A stretch of 64,000 bases of DNA, from assembly GCF_024300625.1 (NCBI RefSeq), contig NZ_CP101322.1, positions 819,992 through 883,991 on the forward strand, written 5' to 3'. The DNA comes from Halovivax gelatinilyticus. GTDB lineage: Archaea > Halobacteriota > Halobacteria > Halobacteriales > Natrialbaceae. The position numbers and the translations under genes are program-made. The stretch's first letter is position 1, and each line of letters starts with the position of its first letter. Under the pieces are notes generated by a model. The model saw nothing but the letters and a program-made list of their open reading frames with translations. It made no database searches and was not told where the DNA came from. This document shows, one piece after another, positions 1 to 9,315 of the stretch.

Positions 1-77
1 ATCGGTTCGCCCGAACGATCGCCGATCGCGACCCTGACGTTCGTCGCCCCGAGATCGACGCCCGCGACGTAGGTCAT
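1..77 (-). CDS. ROK-family sugar kinase, N-terminal fragment
   Basis: Partial gene running off the left edge; only the first 25 or so residues are present. They read MTYVAGVDLGATNVRVAIGD, which has the DxGxTxxR phosphate-1 motif of the ASKHA fold as found at the start of ROK-family glucokinases and related sugar kinases. The expected reaction would be ATP-dependent phosphorylation of a hexose in the cytoplasm, but substrate specificity cannot be read from this piece. The start is the ATG at 77; a GTG directly before it is an alternative. The next gene is divergent. Confidence 0.6.
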   Translation of the reverse strand, partial: MTYVAGVDLGATNVRVAIGDRSGEP

Positions 78-236
78 CACCGGGAATCGACGGTCGCCAT
101 CGACTTAACGACTGGACGTTTCCAGACGGGTATCGACACGTTCGCTCAGAACGATGGGCGCTGGAACCGTCGTCAGATGGTTCCAGGACGAAGTACGCCA
201 AAAGCTATAGGGTCCTGTCGGTTCTCTAGTGGCCCG

Positions 237-1691
237 ATGTCGGTGGGACACATTCGCGTGGGCGTGATCGACCGGCTCGTTTCGCTCCTCGGCGGAGACG
301 ACGGAGACGAGAGCGAGTCGGTCGAGAAACGAACAGCGCGCGACGGTGCGAACGAATCCCACCCGGACGGACTCATCGCCGTTGACGCCGACGGCCTGAT
401 CGCAGACGCCAACTCGCTCGCCGAAACCATCCTCGGCGCCGACGAGTCGATCGTCGGCGACCGGGTAGAACGCCACCTCCCGTCACCCGTTACGTCCCAC
501 GAACTTGAGTGTGTCATCGACGGCGAGCGACGACGATACGAACCGCACGTGCTTCCCGACCGGCGGGACGACTCGCGGTGGATACACCTGCGCGAAACGA
601 GTCGGCGGAGTCTGCCCTACGGCGGATCGAGCGACGACGGGGTCGCCTCATCGAACGCGTTCGAGCAGTACGAGACCATCATGGACGTCGTGCCCGATCC
701 GGTGTACGCGACAGACGAGACGGGAACGCTCACGTTCGTCAATCGGGCGTTCGAAGAGCAGTTCGGCATCGACCGAACCACCGTCGCCGAGTCGGACGTC
801 CACTTTTCGGCGGTGACGACGGACGAAGGCGCCGAAACGATCACCGAGGCGCTCCGAACGCTCCACCGGGACGACGATTCGCCGTCCAGGACGACCATCG
901 AGAGCGTCGCCGTCACCGAACGCGGTCGGACGCTCACCGTCGAGAACTCGCTCGCGCTCCAGCCCTCCGAAGGGTCGTTCACCGGCGCCGCGGGCGTCCT
1001 TCGCGACGTGACCGAGCGCCAGCGACGCGAGGAGATCCTCTCGGTGATGGATCGCGCGCTCAGACACAACCTCCGCACCAACGTCAACATCATCGCCGGC
1101 TACGCGGAGTCGCTGGAGGGGAAAGTCGACGACGAACACACCGACGCCCTGCGAACGATTCGCCGGTCGGCGAACTGGCTCGCAAAGCTCGGTGAGACGA
1201 TCCGCACCTTAGAGCGCTCGATCGACGAGACCGGTGATTCCCACCGGGCAGTCGAGATCGAGCCGCTCGTCGAGGATACCGCACGGTGGGCGCGAACACA
1301 GTTTCCGGCCGCCGAAATCGACGTCTCCATCTCCGCGCGCGGCGAGATCGACGCCGGCGAACCGCTCGACATCGCGCTGCGAAACGTCGTCGAGAACGCG
1401 ATCGTCCACAACGACGCCGACACGCCTTCGGTCGACATCTGGGTGACAGACTCGCCGCAGGATGGGTGGATCGACCTCTCCGTCGCCGACGACGGACCGG
1501 GCATCCCGACGGACGAGCGATCGATCATCCTCGGAACGGCCACGCCGACCCAACTCACCCACGGCAGCGGACTCGGCCTCTGGCTCTCGTCCTGGATCGT
1601 TCAGGTGTTCAACGGCGAGGTCGAGATCCAGAAGAACGCCCCAAAGGGGACGGTTGTCACCTTTAGACTCAGGCGGATGTTGCGCGAGTGA
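237..1691 (+). CDS. PAS-domain sensor histidine kinase (soluble)
   Basis: A 484-residue sensor kinase with no obvious membrane segment. It has a weak PAS-like stretch near residues 25-70, a clear PAS domain from about 140 (PDPVYATDETGTLTFVNRAF), then a HisKA helix with the phospho-acceptor His near 277 in RALRHNLRTNVNII. The HATPase domain shows the N box (NVVENAIVHND, about 383), G1 box (DDGPGIP, about 418) and G2 box (GSGLGLWL, about 443). No receiver domain or partner regulator lies next to it, which is usual for haloarchaeal kinases. I chose the ATG at 237 because a TATA-like AAAAGCTATAG lies about 28 bases upstream, fitting a leaderless mRNA; an in-frame ATG exists at 177. The signal sensed is unknown. 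Confidence 0.85.
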   Translation: MSVGHIRVGVIDRLVSLLGGDDGDESESVEKRTARDGANESHPDGLIAVDADGLIADANSLAETILGADESIVGDRVERHLPSPVTSHELECVIDGERRRYEPHVLPDRRDDSRWIHLRETSRRSLPYGGSSDDGVASSNAFEQYETIMDVVPDPVYATDETGTLTFVNRAFEEQFGIDRTTVAESDVHFSAVTTDEGAETITEALRTLHRDDDSPSRTTIESVAVTERGRTLTVENSLALQPSEGSFTGAAGVLRDVTERQRREEILSVMDRALRHNLRTNVNIIAGYAESLEGKVDDEHTDALRTIRRSANWLAKLGETIRTLERSIDETGDSHRAVEIEPLVEDTARWARTQFPAAEIDVSISARGEIDAGEPLDIALRNVVENAIVHNDADTPSVDIWVTDSPQDGWIDLSVADDGPGIPTDERSIILGTATPTQLTHGSGLGLWLSSWIVQVFNGEVEIQKNAPKGTVVTFRLRRMLRE

Positions 1692-1707
1692 CGTCGGCTA
1701 CTCGGCT

Positions 1708-1790
1708 GGACGTCGCCCGGGCCGAGTCAGCGGTCGTCGGCCGGTCGAATCGGTGGACGTCGCTCGGGCCGAGTCAGCGGTCGTCGGCCG
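1708..1790. repeat. Tandem direct repeat, two 36-base copies
   Basis: Two 36-base copies at 1708-1743 and 1755-1790 differ at one position and have a 47-base period. They lie just after the stop codon of the histidine kinase and before the convergent hydrolase. The repeat contains no clear inverted repeat. It is most simply a local slippage duplication in the spacer. Confidence 0.8.
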
Positions 1791-1816
1791 AACCGACGGT
1801 GATCGGGCCAGACAGG

Positions 1817-2653
1817 TTACTCCGTCGAGCGATCAGTCGGCGCGGCTTCCGAGCCGTCGATTCGCGCCAGAAACGTCCGGAGTTCGGCGACCGCCGCGTC
1901 GTTGGCGTCCCGAAACACGTAGTGGCCGGCGTGGGGGACGTGAACGAGTCTACCGTCGTCCAGTCGGTCGGCAACTCGCAGGTCTGGCACTCGCTCGTCG
2001 ACGTCCAGGTCGCGTCGCAAGACGAGCGTCGGGCAGGTGATGTCGGGAAACGCCTCGCAGATCGGGTCGCACCCCTGTGCAAGGTTGGCGACGTTCGGCG
2101 AACACGCGTCGACCGCTTCGGCGAGGCGGCGGGCGTGACGGGTACCGAACGGCTCGTCCAGGTCGTCGGCCGCGATGCGTTCCTCGACGGACAACGCCTT
2201 CGACGCTGACAGTCGATCCAGGGCCGCGTCCCGCAACTCGGCTTCGGATACCGGCGGTTCGCTCCGGTAGTGAGACGGGTCGACGAGGATCAGTCCGCGT
2301 GGGACGGTCGGCCGCGAGGCAGCCGCCCACGCCACCGTCGCCGCCCCCATCGAGTGACCGAGGAGGATCGGATCGTCGAGCGAGAGCGCGTCGACGAGAC
2401 CGAACAGGTCCGCCGTGCGCGTCTCGATATCGTAGCCGGTTTCGGGCGCGTCCGATCGGCCGTGACCGCGCGCGTCGAAGGCGACGACGTCGAACGAATC
2501 GGAGAGCGTCGATCCGAGCGGAAGCCAGCGCCGCCCGTCGTCGAACATCCCGTGGGCCATGACGATCGGCGGTCCGTCACCGGATCGGTAGTACCGAACT
2601 TCGATCCCGTTTGCGTCGACAGTTCCGGTCGTCCACCCGTCGGGGAGCGCCAT
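1817..2653 (-). CDS. Alpha/beta hydrolase
   Basis: A 278-residue alpha/beta-hydrolase-fold enzyme with the oxyanion region (MAHGMFDDG), the D-RGHGRSDAP motif typical of epoxide hydrolase/haloperoxidase relatives, the nucleophile elbow GHSMGAA (Ser near 101) and a C-terminal HAGHY histidine. No signal peptide is visible, so it is probably cytoplasmic. The substrate is unknown; esterase, lactonase or C-C hydrolase activities all occur in this family. I prefer the ATG at 2653 over the GTG at 2662 because a TATA-like ATGTATATAT is centred about 27 bases upstream of the ATG. It is transcribed alone, convergent to the kinase. Confidence 0.85.
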   Translation of the reverse strand: MALPDGWTTGTVDANGIEVRYYRSGDGPPIVMAHGMFDDGRRWLPLGSTLSDSFDVVAFDARGHGRSDAPETGYDIETRTADLFGLVDALSLDDPILLGHSMGAATVAWAAASRPTVPRGLILVDPSHYRSEPPVSEAELRDAALDRLSASKALSVEERIAADDLDEPFGTRHARRLAEAVDACSPNVANLAQGCDPICEAFPDITCPTLVLRRDLDVDERVPDLRVADRLDDGRLVHVPHAGHYVFRDANDAAVAELRTFLARIDGSEAAPTDRSTE

Positions 2654-2710
2654 GGCTGTCACCTGTCGCCTGTTATGTATATATTCGGGTGATCTTCGAA
2701 CCCCCCGATT

Positions 2711-5700
2711 TCAGCCGGCGTCGATCCGCTCGCGCAACCGCCGGACGTCCGGTTCGAATCCGTTCAGACCGTACTCGGAGACCAACGCGGTGACGACGGC
2801 GAGGCGCTCGCGAGCGGCGTCCGGATCGTCCCGGGCCAGGTCGAGTCGACACTGCGCGAGCATCGTCTCACAGCGATCGACGGTCGCCCCACACGTTCGC
2901 TGGATCTCGAACGCGGTCGAGAGTTCCTGTTCGGCCCGTTCGAGGGCTCCGACGTCGACGCACGTCACGCCGAAGATCGATCGGGCGCGGGCGTCGAGCA
3001 GTCGCTCGTCGGTGTTCGCGGCGGCCGTCGCGGCATCGGCGGCGAGTTCGTGGGCCTCGTCTATGGCGCCGGCGTCGCGAACGTCGCAGACGAGTTCGAG
3101 CGTATATCGAGTGACGTCGACGTCGTTCGCCCCGTCTGCCGCGAGTTCCCGAGCCGTTTCGTGGTGGGTTCTCGCGGTTTCTGGCTCGCCGGCGGATCGG
3201 TAGACGCGCCCGAGTGCGTCGTGAGCGGCGGCGATGCGGTCGTCGTTTCCGAGCTCCCGTGCGATCGAAAGTGACCGTTCGGCGTCCGCCCGAGCGCGGT
3301 CGCCGCGTCCGGCGAGTTCGTTAATCCGCGCGCTGGTGGCGTAGGCGAGCGTTTTCCCGTCGACGCCGTCGAGTTCGTCGAACGTGGCGATCGCTTCCCG
3401 ACAGCGCGCATCCGCGAGGTCGAGCCGACCCCGCTTCGCGTGGACCTGCGCGACGTTGACTCGGGCTTTCGCGATGCGCTCTTCCCGACCGATCTGCCGG
3501 CCGGCTTCGATCGCGGCCTCGTACTCCTCGACCGAGCGAGAGAGGTTGCCCTGCGCGCGATAGAGCAACGCCTGGTTGATCAGCGAGTCCGGCATCGTCT
3601 CTTTGAACCCGTGCTCGCGCTGGAGCGAAAGCGCCCGTTCGTTCGCGCAGATCGCCGATTCGAGGTCGCCGCCGTGACGGTAGACGAGCGAGAGGTTCGT
3701 CAGCGACTTCGCGCCGTAGTTGGCTTCCTCGAGGCGTTCGAACGTGGCGGCGGCGTTCGCGAGGCGCGTTTCTGCGCGCTCGAACAATCCGGTCTTCCCG
3801 TCTAACGTCCCGAGATCGTGAGTGGCGAGACCGCAGAGAAGCGGGTCGCGAGCGGCCTCTGCGACGGCGAGTTGTTCCTCGAACGCGGTCCGTGCCCCGT
3901 CGAGGTCGCCCGTCTGTAATAGCCCCCAGCCCCGAACGCGGTAGAGGCGGCAGCGATCGGCCGCGGGGACCCGTTCGGCCACCAGTCGGAGTCCGGCTTC
4001 GACGACGTCGAGCCCGTCCGCGACGGTGCCCTGTTTGATCCGTATCTCCGCCAGGCGGTGGTGAGCGCGGGCGGCGACGGCGGGATCTAACGCACGCTCA
4101 CACGCGAGTTCGAAGTCCCGGCAGGCCAGTTCGGCCTCGCCGCGGACGAACCGCACGGTCCCGAGTTCGAGGCGAAGCGCGGTCGCCCGGTCGGACTCAC
4201 CGAGACGCTCGGCCAGTTCGATCGCCCGCTCGTACGACTCGATGGCAGCCTCGCCGGCGTACGTCGCCCGGGCCCGTTCGGCCGCGCGTTCGTAGTGAGA
4301 GATCGCCCGACTCAGTTGTCCGGCCGCCGCACACTGGTCGGCGATCGTCGACGGCGGTGCGTTCGTCTCGATGAGACTCTCGGCTGCCAGTTCGTGGACG
4401 GTTTGACGGCGGTCGTCGTCGAGTCCGGAGAGGATCGTCTCTCTGACGAGGCCGCTCGCGAATTGGACGGAACCAGTTCCCGGCTCGCCCGTCCAGTCGA
4501 AGAGGCGAGCGTCGACGAGCAGCGCGAGGTAGTCGCGGAGGATCGACTCCGGAAGCGAGACGGCCGAGGCGAGCACGTCGTAGGGAACCGTTCGCCCGAC
4601 GACCGAGGCGATTTCGACGATCTCCACCCCCGTCTCGTCGAGCGATTCGACGCGCCGCTCGACGGCCCGTTCGGGACCGCCCGGCAGGTCGAGCCCCTCG
4701 GTCGTCCGGGGGTACAGACCGCGCCCGGGATCGATCTCGTCGGCGGCGAGCATGCCAGTTACCGCCTCCTCGACGATGAGCGGATTCCCGGCGGTCGACT
4801 CCTGGACGAGGTCGACGAACGCGGAGGGGACGTCTGGATCGTCGACCAGACGGCGGACGAACGCCGCCGTCGTCTCCCAGTCGAACGGCGCGACGTGCAG
4901 TTCGGATACTCGAGTCGACGAGACGAGACGGGATCGAACGGTCGCGAGGGCGCTTCCGTCGTCGATCGGGCGAAACGCGCCGATCAACAAGATCGGATAG
5001 ACCCAGGCTGCACACTCGTCGGCCAGGCGCTCGAACAGCGAGAGCGTCGAGCGGTCCGCCCACTGCAGGTCGTCGACGAACAGGACCGTCGGCTGGGAGG
5101 TCGATCGGTCGCACACCGCCGTCGAGACGTCGCCTAAAAGTGCGCTTCGGCGGGCCGAAAGCGGCACATCTTCGTCGATACCGGCGGCCGACGCGTCGGC
5201 CAACGGATCGAGAACCGCGGCGTCGAACGCGCTCTCGATCGCCCGACGGAGCGGGCCGTAGGGTTCGTCGCTCCCGCGTTGACAGGCCGCTCGACCGATA
5301 ACCATCCCCGAGTCGGACGCGTGGTCGACGAGCCGATCGAGCAGCGCCGACTTACCGACGCCGGCGTCGCCGGTCACCAGTACCGTCCGTCCACCACGCG
5401 CGTCGATCGACTCGAGCGCCTCGACCAGCTCGGACAGTTCCCTGGCGCGGTCGACGAACTGCGCGCCCGGCGCGTGCGATTCGCTCGGACCGATCGACTT
5501 GGTGGCCAGTTTCGCGAGTACCGATCCGAGCGGTGAGTCGGGCTCGGCGTCGGCGACCGCCCACAGCGGTCGATCAGCGTTGACGATCGATTCCCCGTCG
5601 ACGGTTTCGAAGAGCCGTCGCCTGCGGTCTTCGGCCCGCGCGCGGCCCTCGTCGGTCAACGAGTAGACGCTCCGCTCGACACCGTCTTCGGTCGCCCGAA

Positions 5701-5902
5701 CCGTCACGCCGAGGAGCCCTCGCTCGACGAGCGACGTGGCGGACTCGAAAACGTCGAGTCGACCGCGGACGTCGTCCGAGGCGATCCCGATGCCGGCTGC
5801 GATGCCGGTCGGGGTGCGTTCGACGAGGTCGCCGCGATCGTCACCGGACGGCGTCTGTTCGAGCAGGTGGAGACAGACGAGATCGTCCAGTGAAAGATCC
5901 AT
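2711..5902 (-). CDS. HTH-ATPase-TPR signalling regulator
   Basis: A 1063-residue three-part protein. Residues 1-95 look like a winged-helix domain (LSLDDLVCLHLLEQTP ... YSLTDEGRARAE). A P-loop ATPase of the AAA_16/STAND type follows, with Walker A GDAGVGKSALL near 180 and Walker B VLFVDDLQWAD near 272. The second half, about 490-1060, is mostly TPR-like helical repeats (for example LTNLSLVYRHGGDLESAI). This is the layout of MalT/AfsR-like switches, in which ligand binding to the repeats controls ATP-dependent assembly. I chose the ATG at 5902 because GGAGG sits directly before it; an ATG at 5941 is possible. Effector and targets are unknown. Confidence 0.8.
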   Translation of the reverse strand: MDLSLDDLVCLHLLEQTPSGDDRGDLVERTPTGIAAGIGIASDDVRGRLDVFESATSLVERGLLGVTVRATEDGVERSVYSLTDEGRARAEDRRRRLFETVDGESIVNADRPLWAVADAEPDSPLGSVLAKLATKSIGPSESHAPGAQFVDRARELSELVEALESIDARGGRTVLVTGDAGVGKSALLDRLVDHASDSGMVIGRAACQRGSDEPYGPLRRAIESAFDAAVLDPLADASAAGIDEDVPLSARRSALLGDVSTAVCDRSTSQPTVLFVDDLQWADRSTLSLFERLADECAAWVYPILLIGAFRPIDDGSALATVRSRLVSSTRVSELHVAPFDWETTAAFVRRLVDDPDVPSAFVDLVQESTAGNPLIVEEAVTGMLAADEIDPGRGLYPRTTEGLDLPGGPERAVERRVESLDETGVEIVEIASVVGRTVPYDVLASAVSLPESILRDYLALLVDARLFDWTGEPGTGSVQFASGLVRETILSGLDDDRRQTVHELAAESLIETNAPPSTIADQCAAAGQLSRAISHYERAAERARATYAGEAAIESYERAIELAERLGESDRATALRLELGTVRFVRGEAELACRDFELACERALDPAVAARAHHRLAEIRIKQGTVADGLDVVEAGLRLVAERVPAADRCRLYRVRGWGLLQTGDLDGARTAFEEQLAVAEAARDPLLCGLATHDLGTLDGKTGLFERAETRLANAAATFERLEEANYGAKSLTNLSLVYRHGGDLESAICANERALSLQREHGFKETMPDSLINQALLYRAQGNLSRSVEEYEAAIEAGRQIGREERIAKARVNVAQVHAKRGRLDLADARCREAIATFDELDGVDGKTLAYATSARINELAGRGDRARADAERSLSIARELGNDDRIAAAHDALGRVYRSAGEPETARTHHETARELAADGANDVDVTRYTLELVCDVRDAGAIDEAHELAADAATAAANTDERLLDARARSIFGVTCVDVGALERAEQELSTAFEIQRTCGATVDRCETMLAQCRLDLARDDPDAARERLAVVTALVSEYGLNGFEPDVRRLRERIDAG

Positions 5903-6091
5903 GACCCTCCAATGTGGCCAATCGATAATGAAATTGTCCACCGACGACCGATATGATCCGGCGTCTCACCGGCCGCCAGGTGAGAAAACCGCGATCGGAC
6001 CGGCGACGTACGTGCATCGGTCGTCGTGTTCGACGCGGTCGAGCGGTCGAGTTCGGCCCGGTACTATGACCTCGGGGATCGTAGAAGCCGT

Positions 6092-6499
6092 ATGACCGGC
6101 GCAGATGGCGAACCGATCGACAACGAGCTGACCGAACCGGACCGAGAAGCGCTGCACGAAGTAGAACTCGGGTTCGAGTGGCTCCTCAGGGCGCAGGGAG
6201 AACTCATCGAGTTTCACCACGCGACCGGACACGGGATGGATCACCTGGACGTCGCGGAGTCGAAACTGAGAGAGGCCGGCCACGTCGAACTCGCCGACGA
6301 ACTCCGAACCTCGGTGTTGCCCCACGGCGTCGTCGACGGCGATCGGTGGTCGTACGACGTATTGGAGGACTTTCAGAATACGGTCCTGACGGAGGTAAAC
6401 GAGTTCGAAGCGCGCGTGCGCACCGAACTGGCCGACGGGCACCGACACGTCGCCGAGCGCCACCAGGAGCGCGTGTGGAAGGACCGAGCCGAGGAGTGA
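6092..6499 (+). CDS. Conserved haloarchaeal hypothetical protein
   Basis: A 135-residue acidic, soluble, mostly helical protein (LTEPDREALHEVELGFEWLLRAQGELIEFHHATGHGMDHL). I do not assign a function. Several histidines cluster at about residues 45-55 (EFHHATGHGMDH), which could bind metal, but there is no recognised motif. The ATG at 6092 is chosen because a TATA-like TACTATGA lies 23-30 bases upstream; the upstream ATG at 6026 would put that box inside the coding region. The sequence composition matches its neighbours. Confidence 0.7.
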   Translation: MTGADGEPIDNELTEPDREALHEVELGFEWLLRAQGELIEFHHATGHGMDHLDVAESKLREAGHVELADELRTSVLPHGVVDGDRWSYDVLEDFQNTVLTEVNEFEARVRTELADGHRHVAERHQERVWKDRAEE

Positions 6500-6613
6500 G
6501 CCACAACCCTGATCGGGTCCGACGAGTATTGTGATCGGGTCAGGCGAGCATCGTGATCAGGATCGCCGCGTGTCGATTCGCGATCGATGGCTACGCCGAG
6601 TCGGGGTCGTCTA

Positions 6614-7072
6614 TCACACGCCGGACCGGACGAACGTCACCGGACAGGGTGCAGAGAGTAGGACGCGCTGGGCCGTCGAACCGAAGACGACCTTTCCGGT
6701 CGGCGTCCGACGGCGACCCCCGACGATCACGCGATCGGCCTCGATCTCCGAAGCGAGCGAGATGAGCGCGCGACCGCGGTCGCCGACGACGCCACTAACC
6801 TCGTGGGAAAGTCCCGCCCCGTCGAGCGCCGTCGACAGCGCCTCGACCGCCTCGTGGCGAGTCGCGACGTCGTCCGGCGTGATCGTCTCCTCGTCGAGCG
6901 CCCCGGTCGCGAGTCGGCTGCGCACCTCGTCGAATTCGGAGGGAGAAACGACGTGAGCCAGGACGACCGTCGCATCGGCCGGTCCGGCCACCTCGATGGC
7001 GGCGTCGGCGAGCGCATCAGTTCGGTCGAGATCGCCCGGACCGACGGCGAGGAGGATCGTCTCGAGCGTCAT
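6614..7072 (-). CDS. Universal stress protein, UspA family
   Basis: A 152-residue single Usp domain. The N-terminus (MTLETILLAVGPGDLDRTDAL) is the first beta strand and loop. The C-terminal half holds the ATP-binding signature G-2x-G-9x-G-S/T in VGGRRRTPTGKVVFGSTAQRV. The family forms dimers that bind ATP and often protects against starvation or other stresses; haloarchaea carry many copies. A T-rich TATA-like element about 28 bases upstream fits a leaderless transcript. It stands alone, convergent to the preceding hypothetical gene. Confidence 0.9.
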   Translation of the reverse strand: MTLETILLAVGPGDLDRTDALADAAIEVAGPADATVVLAHVVSPSEFDEVRSRLATGALDEETITPDDVATRHEAVEALSTALDGAGLSHEVSGVVGDRGRALISLASEIEADRVIVGGRRRTPTGKVVFGSTAQRVLLSAPCPVTFVRSGV

Positions 7073-7190
7073 ACCCGGAATCCACCCTCGGCGAAGAAAA
7101 AGGGACTGGGCGGATCGGAGTACGCCCGTTCGACGGGCGATTCGCGAATCACACCCTCAGAGCTAACCGGTCGGGAACGGTACGGCCGGT

Positions 7191-7925
7191 ATGAACGACC
7201 TGACCGACCGAACCGTGCTCGTCACGGGGAGCGCCCGCGGCCTGGGTCGGGCGCTCGCGCTTTCGATGGCCGAACGCGAGGCGGCCGTCGCCGTCCACTA
7301 CCACACGAGCGCCGAGACGGCGACCGGCGTCGCCGAAACGGCCCGCGACAGCGGCGCATCGGCCGTGACGACGGTCCAGGCCGACGTGACCGATCCCGAG
7401 AGCGTCGACGGGCTGTTCGCCACCGTCGAGGACGAACTGGGACCGGTCGACAGCCTGATCAACAACGTCGGGGACTTCGCCCCCGTCCACTGGGATGAGA
7501 TGGAGTTCGGCACCTGGCAACGCGTGATGGACACCAACCTGACGGCGACATACCTCTGTGCGAAGCGTGCCCTTCCATCGATGCGCGAGCGGGAATTCGG
7601 CCGGATCGTCAACGTCGGCTACGCCTCGGCGGAGAAGGGGCTGGTCGACCCCGTGAACTTCCCGTACTTCGCGGCCAAAGCGGGCGTCATCATGTTCACC
7701 CGAATGCTCGCCGCGGACACCCAGGACGACGGGATCACCGTCAACGCCGTCTCGCCGTACGTAGTGGAAAACTCGGACGAGTTTCCCGATGACCTTCCCC
7801 GCGACCGACCGGCCAGCTTCGAGGACGTCGCCCGACCCGTCCTGTTCTTCCTCGATCCGGAGAACGAGTACGTAAGCGGCGAGAACGTCGAGGTGGACGG
7901 CGGGTGGCTTCCCGAAGACGTTTGA
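7191..7925 (+). CDS. SDR-family oxidoreductase (FabG-like)
   Basis: A 244-residue classical short-chain dehydrogenase. It has the nucleotide-binding TGSARGLG at about residues 12-19, NNVGDF in place of NNAG, and the catalytic Ser146 with Tyr159-x3-Lys163 (YFAAK). The C-terminus (ENEYVSGENVEVDGGW) is typical of 3-oxoacyl reductases. It probably uses NADP(H) to reduce a keto group or oxidise an alcohol in the cytoplasm. The substrate cannot be told, as no fatty-acid or PHA genes lie nearby. Confidence 0.88.
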   Translation: MNDLTDRTVLVTGSARGLGRALALSMAEREAAVAVHYHTSAETATGVAETARDSGASAVTTVQADVTDPESVDGLFATVEDELGPVDSLINNVGDFAPVHWDEMEFGTWQRVMDTNLTATYLCAKRALPSMREREFGRIVNVGYASAEKGLVDPVNFPYFAAKAGVIMFTRMLAADTQDDGITVNAVSPYVVENSDEFPDDLPRDRPASFEDVARPVLFFLDPENEYVSGENVEVDGGWLPEDV

Positions 7926-7932
7926 AGGACCG

Positions 7933-8022
7933 CGAGGCATCGAGTGAAACGAGATGCCTCGGGTTGGAGAGCGGGGAACGGAGTGACCCGCGACCGGCGA
8001 GGCAGACCGAAGGGAGGCCTCG
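7933..8022. repeat. Two small hairpins after the SDR gene
   Basis: The stem CGAGGCATC at 7933-7941 pairs perfectly with GATGCCTCG at 7953-7961 around an 11-base loop. A second CGAGGC at 7998-8003 pairs with GCCTCG at 8017-8022, and another CGAGGC follows at about 8033. They lie 8-100 bases past the SDR stop. They may act in 3' end formation, but there is no T-run, so that is inference. The rest of the 291-base gap to 8216 shows no credible gene. Confidence 0.5.
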
Positions 8023-8216
8023 ATCTGAACCGCGAGGCCGGAAGTTTCGGAAAATCGGAAACGGATCCCAAAGACTCGTTGATACCCCCGGCGAATTCCC
8101 GAGTGCGGGATGGGTATTGGGGCACGCCATCTCGGTCAACGAGGGTCGACCCGTCGACGGCGGGCCGATCCGCACTCGTTTTTCAGCGATCCAGACGAAG
8201 AAACTGAGGTGTGGCC

Positions 8217-9245
8217 TCAACCGTCGGCGGGCGGGTCGACCGACTCTATGAGGTCGCGATAGAGCGCACGCTCGCGGTCGGCGACGGCCTCGACGGCCTC
8301 GCTCGCCTCCGCGAGCGCCGACTCGAACGCGACGGACTCCGGCGAGTCGAGTTCGCTCGCCGATTTGAGCGTCGCCCCGATGGCGTTCCAGTCGTCGGCT
8401 ATCGCGTGGGTTCGATCGGCGAGCCCCGGGTCGAGTTCCGGATGGTCGGCCGTCGCCCGATCGAGAAAGCGAGCGTACAGCCGTCGGAAGGTGGCGCCGC
8501 CGGTGCCGCGGCGCTCGACGTTCTGGTAGGCGAATCGAACCGTCCACTGCGGATCCGGGAGGGCCGTCCACGTCGGGAGATCGGCCGCGAACCGACGAAT
8601 GCCGTCGAGGCCGTGAGCCCCGGGCCCGAGCGGTCGATCGACCGACTCGGGATCGAGCATGTAGCGGGCCGTCGTCGCGATCGCTCGCCGAGTGGCGTCG
8701 GCGAGCGAAACGGTCGGTTCCGCATCGGTCACGACGAGGTGGCGGTGAGACAGGTCGAAGACGGCGTCGGATGCCATCGCCTCGCGCAACTGTGAGAGCG
8801 GGATTCGCTGGAGCGACTCGAACTCGCTGTCCGAGAGGACGGCCGTCTCACCATCGACGCCGACGACCAGCAGCGTATGTGGCGCGAAGTGGGTCCCCGT
8901 GTCGAAGTAATCGAGGTGGAAGATGTCCGTGTAGACCATCACTGGGTCGCCCGCGGCGGTTCGGTCCCGAAGTCTCGCTTCGACCGCTTCCCACGGCTCG
9001 TCGCGGTGGAGGTCGTGGGCGATCCCGCGGTTGTCGAAGTGGGCGTCCTCGATCCACAGCGGTCGCCCGAAGAACCCGCGGTGGGGGCTCTCCGGGAGCT
9101 CGAAGTAGGTGAAGCCGAGCCCGGAAGCGAGACCGAAGCTCGTCGGTTCGTCGACCGGCCAGCCGAAGTGCGCGCCGAGGTTGCGAAGCGACGTGGATCC
9201 GCAGTGGTCGCCCGTGGCGTGCTCGTAACCCGAAAGACCCGTCAT
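8217..9245 (-). CDS. BtrH N-terminal domain / DUF4872 protein
   Basis: A 342-residue protein resembling the two-domain BtrH-like family. The N-terminal part has Cys15 in ATGDHCGSTSLRN and a His near 123 in HFAPHTLLVVGVD. This is the Cys/His arrangement of the cysteine-peptidase-like fold used by BtrH to move an acyl group from an acyl carrier protein. The C-terminal half is helical and fits DUF4872. No polyketide, peptide-synthetase or aminoglycoside genes are nearby, so the role here is open: peptidase, acyl transferase or a protein modifier. It stands alone between an SDR gene and a VOC gene. Confidence 0.7.
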   Translation of the reverse strand: MTGLSGYEHATGDHCGSTSLRNLGAHFGWPVDEPTSFGLASGLGFTYFELPESPHRGFFGRPLWIEDAHFDNRGIAHDLHRDEPWEAVEARLRDRTAAGDPVMVYTDIFHLDYFDTGTHFAPHTLLVVGVDGETAVLSDSEFESLQRIPLSQLREAMASDAVFDLSHRHLVVTDAEPTVSLADATRRAIATTARYMLDPESVDRPLGPGAHGLDGIRRFAADLPTWTALPDPQWTVRFAYQNVERRGTGGATFRRLYARFLDRATADHPELDPGLADRTHAIADDWNAIGATLKSASELDSPESVAFESALAEASEAVEAVADRERALYRDLIESVDPPADG

Positions 9246-9315
9246 GGCCGTCCGTCGGCCCCGAGCGCCGATAACGATTCTGAAACGAGTGGAACGGCGT
9301 CACGGCACGGACTGA

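Noticed and set aside
2748-2763. GGTTCGAATCC, a T-loop-like sequence as in tRNA
   Set aside because: It lies inside the coding region of the HTH-ATPase-TPR gene (NGFEPD) and no acceptor, D or anticodon stem surrounds it.
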